Made by a program: the position numbers and the translations under genes. The notes beneath the pieces are model-generated. The model was not told the DNA's origin. It worked only from the letters and a program-made list of their open reading frames with translations, and made no database searches. A stretch of DNA of 6,677 bases from a bacterium. Its GTDB lineage: Bacteria > Desulfobacterota_D > UBA1144. The DNA is taken from positions 21,961 through 28,637 of the forward strand of contig NZWF02000003.1 of assembly GCA_002701605.2 (NCBI GenBank). Reading direction: 5' to 3'. Positions within the stretch are counted from its first letter, which is position 1. Each line of letters opens with the position of its first letter. Of this stretch, positions 1 through 5,280 are shown piece after piece.

Positions 1-1961
1 CCTATCATTACACCGCTGAATATTCCAGGACTTGCACTAGGTAATACCACCTTTAATGCTGTTTGCCACCTTGATGCTCCAAGAGCCAAGGAGCCAGATA
101 CTAAATGTTGAGGAACATTAGATAATGCATCTTCAGAAATTGTAAAAATTATAGGTATTACTGCAAATCCCATTGCAATTCCAATAACTAATGCATTTCT
201 CTGGTCATAATTTACTCCAGCTGACTGATAGAGCCAATCGGTAAAGCTTCCTAAGAAAACAGTATTTTCAATGAAATCTCCTAAAAATATACCAAAGTAA
301 AAAATTACAAGTATTACCGGAATTGAAATTAAAAAGAATTGAAGACCTTCAGTTTTAACCTTGGTCTTATCTTTTATCTTCTCCCATATTGGAGGTAATA
401 TAAAAGCTGTAAGAATCAATAAAATGGGAAAAATTATAACCCCAACAAGAACCGAATCTAATCTTGGTGCTAGCCATAGGCCAGCAAGAAATCCTAAAAC
501 TACACTTGGTAATGCTGCCATAATTTCAATAACGGGCTTAATTGTATTCTTAAGTTTAGGTGCCATAAATTGAGAAACACAAATTGCAGCTAAAATTGCT
601 ATTGGGAGTGCGAAGATTACAGCATAGAATGTACCCTTTAAAGTACCAAAAATAAGAGGTATTAAGCTTAATTTTGGCTCAAAATCATCTGTACCTCCAG
701 CTGATTGCCAGATATATTCAGGCTTTTCAAAACCTTCATACCAGACTTTAGAAAATGTGCTTTTTATACTGGTTTCAGGGTGTTCAATATCAAATTCATT
801 TATTTCGACATTATTTCCACTTAAAGCTAATAGCCCAATATCTTTATAAGCAAAATTAATTAATTCGAAATCGTTTATTTTAAATTTAAGAAGCTCTCTT
901 CCCGAAGTTGTTGAGCTGATTTTTACATTCCCTTCAGTATCCACTGAAGTAAATATTTTTTTTAAATTTCCTCTAAATGCATGTCGAATAGGATATTCAT
1001 GCCTCGGAAGTTCTCTTATTTTTTGAAGTTTATTGTTAATTAAAAAAATTACAGAATTTAATCCATTCTCATCTGAAATTACCATTGAATTTCTTCCACT
1101 TAACATTGTAATTTCATTAATATTTAATTCTGAAAAACTATTTTTTTGTAATAATTCAACTGTTTCATCATCAACATTCCATAGATATAAATCTCCATTT
1201 TTAGTAGATACTACAACTGAAGATTTATCAAAATATAAGCCTATATCAGTGGGGGAATCCTTTAAATCAACTATCAAATCATAGACTTTGATTGCAGAAG
1301 ATGTTTGTGTTTTTTCAAATAAATCATCTTCATCAATTTCTTCTTTATAAAAAAATTTTATTTTTTCCTTTGAATCTAATGCTACAGCAGTAATGGATTC
1401 CGTATCTTCGATAAGATCAAATTTAATAATTTCATTTTCACTAATTTTAAAGGATTTGCTTGGAGTTATTGTAAGATCGACCATTCTGTCCAAATCAGAG
1501 GTGTATCGAAGTTTATAATCTAAATTAAATGATAGAATTCTTCCACTACTAGTTCCTAAAGCTAAAATTCTATTTGTATTTGCAGGATAGCTGTTTGATG
1601 AAACAATTTTTTCACCTTCTAAAAGGATTATAGAGTAGGAGTATCTAACTTTCTTCTCCTTTAAATTATAAAAATTTAATTGACCATTTTTGTTAACAAA
1701 TAGAAGATTTTCATTATATTCATCTGGATAGAAATTAATAATGGCACCAGCAATTTCTTTGTTAGTTAAAAAATTTTTTTTTGAGTCAACTTGATAACTT
1801 TTAAATAATGGAACAGCTTCTTTTCCAATAAAGAATATTATTAAAAAAATTGAAATAATTATAAAAAAACCGCCAAAAGCGAAAATGCTTTTGGCGGTTT
1901 TATCTTTAAGTTTACGGAAAGGCTCAATTTTCCTTTTTAAGTCAGTTTTAAATTGAGCCAT
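1..1961 (-). CDS. pstC: Phosphate ABC transporter permease PstC, long form with a periplasmic beta-propeller-like domain (3' end outside window)
   Basis: The minus frame from ATG at 1961 stays open to the window edge, giving 653 complete codons. It is one of the two membrane subunits that carry phosphate across the inner membrane after delivery by PstS. Residues 1-24 form a basic cytoplasmic tail and about 27-46 the first membrane helix (ending GKEAVPLF). Residues ~50-420 are a soluble insert with recurring short beta-strand units such as NGDLYLWN, resembling WD40/PQQ-type propellers. From ~430 the permease core follows: SLIPLIFGTLKGTFYAV, then further hydrophobic helices and an EAA-type loop (E610-D-A, G628-x9-V-x-LP641) that should contact the ATPase PstB. 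Ordinary PstC is about 300-320 residues; long forms of about 700-760 are known in Gammaproteobacteria. The start is supported by AAGGA about 10 nt upstream and by lying 19 nt after the pstS stop; the next in-frame Met is residue 160, beyond the first helix. A terminator-like hairpin lies within codons 21-33. PstA, PstB and PhoU genes probably follow off the edge. Confidence 0.93.
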   Translation of the reverse strand, partial: MAQFKTDLKRKIEPFRKLKDKTAKSIFAFGGFFIIISIFLIIFFIGKEAVPLFKSYQVDSKKNFLTNKEIAGAIINFYPDEYNENLLFVNKNGQLNFYNLKEKKVRYSYSIILLEGEKIVSSNSYPANTNRILALGTSSGRILSFNLDYKLRYTSDLDRMVDLTITPSKSFKISENEIIKFDLIEDTESITAVALDSKEKIKFFYKEEIDEDDLFEKTQTSSAIKVYDLIVDLKDSPTDIGLYFDKSSVVVSTKNGDLYLWNVDDETVELLQKNSFSELNINEITMLSGRNSMVISDENGLNSVIFLINNKLQKIRELPRHEYPIRHAFRGNLKKIFTSVDTEGNVKISSTTSGRELLKFKINDFELINFAYKDIGLLALSGNNVEINEFDIEHPETSIKSTFSKVWYEGFEKPEYIWQSAGGTDDFEPKLSLIPLIFGTLKGTFYAVIFALPIAILAAICVSQFMAPKLKNTIKPVIEIMAALPSVVLGFLAGLWLAPRLDSVLVGVIIFPILLILTAFILPPIWEKIKDKTKVKTEGLQFFLISIPVILVIFYFGIFLGDFIENTVFLGSFTDWLYQSAGVNYDQRNALVIGIAMGFAVIPIIFTISEDALSNVPQHLVSGSLALGASRWQTALKVVLPSASPGIFSGVMI
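1863..1901 (-). terminator. Intrinsic-terminator-like hairpin inside the start of pstC
   Basis: The arms at 1866-1880 and 1887-1901 are perfectly complementary (15 bp, with core ACCGCCAAAAGC) around a 6-nt loop at 1881-1886. Read in the pstS-to-pstC direction, the stem ends GGCGG and runs into seven consecutive U (1869-1863), then AUAAUU. This is a canonical Rho-independent terminator, and its core is far richer in G+C than its surroundings. It occupies nt 61-99 of pstC and encodes part of the first membrane helix. The 19-nt pstS-pstC gap holds no hairpin, so this element may serve as the partial terminator, or 3'-end stabiliser, that sets the PstS:PstC ratio. In the plus direction the T-run is only four bases, so plus-strand termination would be weaker. 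The structure is seen; its function is inferred. Confidence 0.75.
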
Positions 1962-1970
1962 AAAATTTTT

Positions 1971-1975
1971 TCCTT
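1971..1975 (-). promoter_or_regulatory. Ribosome binding site of pstC
   Basis: AAGGA on the minus strand lies about 9-10 nt before the ATG at 1961, inside the 19-nt gap after the pstS stop. It supports the chosen start, which lies upstream of the terminator-like hairpin. Confidence 0.6.
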
Positions 1976-1980
1976 AATTA

Positions 1981-2940
1981 CTATTTATTCAATTGTGCTA
2001 AAACATCGTCAACTTGTGCTTTATTTAATGGAATATATCCATCTTTTATAACAACTTCTTGACCCTCTTTACTTAAAGCATATTGTATAAATTCATAAAC
2101 CAATGGTTCTAACTTTTGACCTGGTTTTTGATTTACATAAAATTGCAAGAATCTTGCTAAAGGATAAGTTCCTTTTTCAATTGATGCAACTGTTGGATCA
2201 GCACATGGTTTACCCTTTTTACTTAAAGCTATAGCTTTAACGCCTGAAGTTTTATAACCTATACCGCTATATCCAATTGCATAAAGATCATTTGTAATCC
2301 CTTGAACAACAGCAGATGATCCAGGTTGTTCTTTTACAGAATCTTTATAATCTCCCTTACATGTAGCTTTTTTCTTAAAGTAACCATAAGTTCCTGAGGC
2401 TGAGTTACGACCATAGATGCTTATAGGCTTGTATCTTAATTTACCTTTAAGACCAAGTTGTCCCCAAACAACTATATCTTCACTACCACCACATTTTCTG
2501 GTTTTTGAAAAAACAGCATCCACTTGTTTAATGCTCATACATTCAACTGGATTGTCTTTATGAAGGAAAACAGCAAGTGCATCCATTGCAGTTCTGATTC
2601 TTATTGGTTTATAACCAAAAGCGGATTCAAATTTTTTCTCTTCTTTACCCTTCATTTTTCTAGACATTGGGCCAATATTACTGGTTCCAGCAATTAGAGC
2701 TGGTGGAGCAGTACTTGAACCCTTTCCTTCAATCTGGCACTTAACATTTGGGTAAACCTTTGTAAAACCTTCACACCATAATGCCATCATGTTATTCATA
2801 GTGTCTGATCCGACACTTGAAATTGTTCCACTAACACCACTTACCTTTTTATAAGATGGAATTGCTTTGTCAACTTCTAGAGCAAAACCTGGGACTGTTA
2901 TAAGAACAAATAGTAAAAAAATTGTTAAGAATTTTCTCAT
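1981..2940 (-). CDS. pstS: Periplasmic phosphate-binding protein PstS
   Basis: This is a 319-residue solute-binding protein that captures inorganic phosphate in the periplasm and delivers it to PstC/PstA. A signal peptide occupies residues 1-20 (MRKFLTIFLL..., ending PGFA) with likely cleavage before LEVDK; there is no lipobox cysteine. Phosphate-contact segments typical of the family are visible: SVGSDTMNNM (42-51), GKGSSTAPPAL (72-82), GPMSRKM (90-96), the RTAMDALAVF block (116-125) and YGRNSASGTYGYF (176-188), followed by VVQGI and IGYSGIGYKTSG. The C-terminal region KEGQEVVIKDGYIPL is also characteristic. The length is normal. Six cysteines (56, 68, 134, 150, 194, 246) fall in the exported part and could form disulfides. 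A strong AAGGAGG lies 5 nt before the ATG. The gene has its own putative Pho-box array upstream, overlapping the end of phoR, and is followed 19 nt later by pstC. Confidence 0.96.
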   Translation of the reverse strand: MRKFLTIFLLFVLITVPGFALEVDKAIPSYKKVSGVSGTISSVGSDTMNNMMALWCEGFTKVYPNVKCQIEGKGSSTAPPALIAGTSNIGPMSRKMKGKEEKKFESAFGYKPIRIRTAMDALAVFLHKDNPVECMSIKQVDAVFSKTRKCGGSEDIVVWGQLGLKGKLRYKPISIYGRNSASGTYGYFKKKATCKGDYKDSVKEQPGSSAVVQGITNDLYAIGYSGIGYKTSGVKAIALSKKGKPCADPTVASIEKGTYPLARFLQFYVNQKPGQKLEPLVYEFIQYALSKEGQEVVIKDGYIPLNKAQVDDVLAQLNK

Positions 2941-2945
2941 AAATT

Positions 2946-2952
2946 CCTCCTT
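2946..2952 (-). promoter_or_regulatory. Strong Shine-Dalgarno of pstS
   Basis: AAGGAGG on the minus strand ends 5 nt before the ATG at 2940, close to a perfect anti-SD match. Just upstream, 2951-2967 is an A/T-only inverted repeat (TTAATAT, 3-nt loop, ATATTAA) that also contains the likely -10 region. A strong site fits a highly expressed binding protein. Confidence 0.85.
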
Positions 2953-2982
2953 AATATTTTATATTAAGTAAAAAGGAGATTT

Positions 2983-3020
2983 GTTAAGATTTTGTTAAGG
3001 ATTTGTAAACTTAAAGTTAA
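2983..3020 (-). promoter_or_regulatory. Pho-box array of the pstS promoter: four TTAAC repeats at 11-bp spacing
   Basis: Read on the minus strand, the units are TTAAC (3020-3016), TTTAC (3009-3005), TTAAC (2998-2994) and TTAAC (2987-2983), each starting exactly 11 bp after the previous one. Such helical-turn-spaced direct repeats are how OmpR/PhoB-type regulators bind, head to tail, and the neighbouring phoB supplies the regulator. The first unit overlaps the phoR stop codon (3019-3017). An AT-rich candidate -10 (TAATAT, 2966-2961) lies downstream. The array should give pstS-pstC a strong phosphate-starvation promoter of its own inside the phoB-phoR-pst cluster. The repeats are seen; PhoB binding is inferred. 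Confidence 0.82.
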
Positions 3021-4381
3021 TTGACTATGGGTAATGTGATTTTAAAATGTGCACCATCATTAGATGGTAAGGCTTCAATTTGACCTTCATGAAGATTGAC
3101 TGCATGTTTAACGATGCTTAACCCAAGCCCAGTGCCGCTTAACTCTTTCGATCTACTGTGATCAACTGTATAGAATCTCTCAAAAATTTTTTCTAGGTCT
3201 TGAGGACTTATGCCAGGACCATTGTCTTTAATTTCAATTATAATTTTATCTATATTTTGTTTAATGTTTATCTCAATTTTTCCATTATTTGAGATAAATT
3301 TTAATGAATTTTGCAGGATATTTGTAAATATTTTTTCAAGTTCATTTGCAAAGCCATTGAAAGGTATCGGTGCATTTTGATAATTTTTTGATATTTTAAC
3401 TTCTTTTATTTTTTGAGTGGAAAAAATTATTCCTTCCGCATTTTTAATAATTTCTCTAAGATCAACCACGTTTCTTTTTAGCTGGCCATTTTTTTCTTTA
3501 TTCTCAATCTCTGATAGGCTAAGTAAATCTTGAGTTATTTCGTTTAATCTGTTTGAATTCCTTAGAATTATATCAATCATTTTATTGATTGTTTTATCTT
3601 CGTTTTTTAAATTTTGGTTTAAATATTCAATTGCTCCAATTATTCCACTTAATGGAGTTCTTAATTCATGAGATACATTTAAAACTAACTCTTCTTTAAT
3701 TTTAGTTATCTGCCTATTCTCTGTAACATCATTTATAGTTATCAATATTTTATCTTTATCATTATTAATAAATCCAATTCTAATTAATAAAGTTTTATCT
3801 TGAATTACCCCAAAGTTTATTTCATCTTTTACATAAGATTTATTTTTCTTAGCTAAGTTGACAATATCATTAAATGAATTATTTAGAATTATTTCCCAAT
3901 ATTTCTTATTAAGACATTGCTCAGTATTTGGAATCTCTATTATTTTTTTAAGTTCATTGTTTATATAAATAATTCTATCTTCTTTGCTTTCAATTACCAT
4001 CAAACCAAATTTTATATTTGCTAGAATATTTTCTAATTCACTTACAGAATTTTTTTCTTTTGATAGTTCTTTTGAAAAAGAGTCTATAATTTCATATGTT
4101 GCTTTATCATAGGAATCTTTTGCATTAACTAAATTTATGTCAGTTGTAAATTCCCCACTAATTATTTCATTAGAAAGTTTTTTAATTTTTTTTGCTGAAG
4201 ATATTAACTTGACTACAAAAGTTACAGAAAAAAGATAAATTATAGTTGATAGTTGAAAAAATGGATTAGCTAAAAAACCTAGAATATTTTTACTATTAAA
4301 AATCTGCTCTAAAATACCAAAAAAATAAAGTATTGTTATTAAAATAATTAAATATCTTCTTCGTTCAAAAATATTAATCAT
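3017..4381 (-). CDS. phoR: Phosphate-regulon sensor histidine kinase PhoR
   Basis: This 454-residue inner-membrane kinase should phosphorylate PhoB when phosphate is scarce and dephosphorylate it when phosphate is plentiful. Two membrane helices (about 9-28 and 41-60) enclose only a short periplasmic loop, as in PhoR proteins that read the state of the Pst transporter rather than bind a ligand outside. A charged linker follows (61-112), then a PAS-like domain (~113-220, ending ITINDVTENR). The HisKA helix carries the phospho-acceptor His238 in NVSHELRTP. The ATPase domain has an N box (FTNILQNSLKF, N354/N358), a G1 box DNGPGI (386-391), an F box EKIFERFY (397-404) and a G2 box GTGLGL (416-421). 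All catalytic motifs are intact. The ATG lies inside the last codons of phoB (ATGATTAA, 8-nt overlap) and has no clear Shine-Dalgarno, so translation is probably coupled to phoB. Context (phoB, pst genes) rather than the kinase core identifies it as PhoR. Confidence 0.93.
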   Translation of the reverse strand: MINIFERRRYLIILITILYFFGILEQIFNSKNILGFLANPFFQLSTIIYLFSVTFVVKLISSAKKIKKLSNEIISGEFTTDINLVNAKDSYDKATYEIIDSFSKELSKEKNSVSELENILANIKFGLMVIESKEDRIIYINNELKKIIEIPNTEQCLNKKYWEIILNNSFNDIVNLAKKNKSYVKDEINFGVIQDKTLLIRIGFINNDKDKILITINDVTENRQITKIKEELVLNVSHELRTPLSGIIGAIEYLNQNLKNEDKTINKMIDIILRNSNRLNEITQDLLSLSEIENKEKNGQLKRNVVDLREIIKNAEGIIFSTQKIKEVKISKNYQNAPIPFNGFANELEKIFTNILQNSLKFISNNGKIEINIKQNIDKIIIEIKDNGPGISPQDLEKIFERFYTVDHSRSKELSGTGLGLSIVKHAVNLHEGQIEALPSNDGAHFKITLPIVN

Positions 4382-5063
4382 CTGATTCTATTTTGTAACC
4401 TATCCCTCTAACAGTTTTGATATATCTTCCACCAGAGCCTAATTTTTCTCTGAGATTTTTAACATGTACATCAATTGTTCTATCATATATTACTTTATCG
4501 TCACCCCAAATTCTTTTTCTTTTAATTAGTTGATCCCTAGACAAGACTCTTCCTATATTTTTTAATAGGGCCTCAAGTAGTAAAAATTCTGTTGTAGTAA
4601 GTTGAATTTTTTTTTGGTTTACAGTTGTAGTATAGGAATCCATATTAATAATTATTTCATTAAATTTTAATAAATTTTGATCGATGATGTTCGGTGACCT
4701 ATTTAAGAACCTTCTAATCTTTGAAAGTAGTATTTGGGTGCTTACTGGTTTTACTAGATAGTCATTTCCACCAACTTCATGACCTACTACAATATCAGAT
4801 TCAGCTCCCTTTGCTGTTATAAAAATAATAGGCACATCTTCAAGTTTGGATTTTTTTCTAAGAAGCTTACATGTTTCAATACCATCTAAGTTTGGCATCA
4901 TTATATCTAGTATTATTAGGTCAGGAATTATTAATTCACAAAATTTTAAAAGGTCTAGACCATTTGAAAAAATTTTAGTTTTATAACCCTCATTATTTAA
5001 ATTGATCGATAATATTTCAGCAAGGTCTTTTTCATCCTCAGCAATTGCAATTAATTTATCCAT
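4374..5063 (-). CDS. phoB: Phosphate-regulon response regulator PhoB (OmpR/PhoB family)
   Basis: This 229-residue cytoplasmic transcription factor is activated by PhoR and should switch on the pst genes and the porin. Its receiver domain (1-120) has the acidic pair E9/D10, the phospho-acceptor D53 (in ILDIMMPNLDG), T83 and K105-P106. The DNA-binding winged helix spans about 132-227: LTTTEFLLLEALLKNIGRVL, then the recognition helix DRTIDVHVKNLREKLG (194-209), and the wing KTVRGIGYKI. Length and architecture match PhoB exactly. In the recognition helix, E. coli PhoB has (from memory) HIRRLRK where this protein has HVKNLREK, which may relate to the unusual TTAAC operators nearby. There is no recognisable Shine-Dalgarno before the ATG; the leader is almost pure A/T, and an in-frame stop further upstream rules out a much longer protein. 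It is the first gene of the minus-strand cluster, divergent from the porin. Confidence 0.95.
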   Translation of the reverse strand: MDKLIAIAEDEKDLAEILSINLNNEGYKTKIFSNGLDLLKFCELIIPDLIILDIMMPNLDGIETCKLLRKKSKLEDVPIIFITAKGAESDIVVGHEVGGNDYLVKPVSTQILLSKIRRFLNRSPNIIDQNLLKFNEIIINMDSYTTTVNQKKIQLTTTEFLLLEALLKNIGRVLSRDQLIKRKRIWGDDKVIYDRTIDVHVKNLREKLGSGGRYIKTVRGIGYKIESDD

Positions 5064-5114
5064 AATATCAATTATTAAATAATATTCTCTTAATGAAAGT
5101 AAAAAATTTTGGAA

Positions 5115-5152
5115 TTAACAAATTCTTAACAGAAATTTTACATTTCTTAATA
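5115..5152 (+). promoter_or_regulatory. Second TTAAC repeat array in the phoB-porin intergenic region
   Basis: TTAAC at 5115-5119 and 5126-5130 and TTTAC at 5137-5141 are spaced exactly 11 bp apart. A fourth degenerate unit (TTAAT, 5147-5151) is 1 bp out of register. It is a probable additional PhoB operator. Its orientation is that of the porin gene and opposite to phoB, yet it lies only about 50-90 bp from the phoB start. It could therefore be an upstream activating site or second promoter for the porin, or an operator for autoregulation of phoB. The sequence alone does not decide between these. Confidence 0.65.
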
Positions 5153-5189
5153 TCTTATTTTTGTAAGTAAAATAGTATCCATTTTTTAA

Positions 5190-5233
5190 TTAACTCGACT
5201 TTAACTGGAACTTAACACAAGCTTAACAATCAA
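5190..5233 (+). promoter_or_regulatory. Pho-box array of the porin promoter: four TTAAC repeats at 11-bp spacing
   Basis: Four perfect TTAAC units begin at 5190, 5201, 5212 and 5223, exactly 11 bp apart; the last two extend to CTTAACA. The arrangement and unit number match the array before pstS. A candidate -10, TATATT (5238-5243), starts 10 nt after the last unit, and the transcript would then begin about 30 nt before the porin ATG. This places the porin in the PhoB regulon. The repeats are directly visible; binding by PhoB is inferred from its neighbouring gene and the 11-bp spacing. Confidence 0.82.
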
Positions 5234-5268
5234 AAAATATATTTAAATCAAAATTTTTATAAATTCTC

Positions 5269-5275
5269 AAGGAGG
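5269..5275 (+). promoter_or_regulatory. Strong Shine-Dalgarno of the porin gene
   Basis: AAGGAGG lies 5 nt before the ATG at 5281, a near-perfect anti-SD match with good spacing. It fixes the start of the porin and suggests high translation. Confidence 0.88.
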
Positions 5276-5280
5276 TTTAC

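Noticed and set aside
361..573. Plus-strand open frame of 70 codons
   Set aside because: It is antisense to the conserved permease core of pstC, has no ribosome binding site and shows no family resemblance.
1033..1284. Plus-strand open frame of 83 codons
   Set aside because: It is antisense to the periplasmic domain of pstC; its low-complexity composition reflects AT-rich DNA read in reverse.
1480..1866. A pstC start downstream of the hairpin, which would make the hairpin intergenic
   Set aside because: The next in-frame ATG is codon 160; using it would remove the first membrane helix and part of the propeller domain, and the start at 1961 has an AAGGA and sits in operon spacing.
1..1961. 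pstC as a pseudogene or a chimera of two genes
   Set aside because: The frame is continuous for 653 codons, the permease motifs are intact and similar long PstC proteins are known, so an insert domain explains the length.
5115..5233. The short repeats as a CRISPR-like or tandem satellite array
   Set aside because: Units are only 5-7 bp with an 11-bp period and sit exactly at promoters beside phoB, which fits regulator binding sites.
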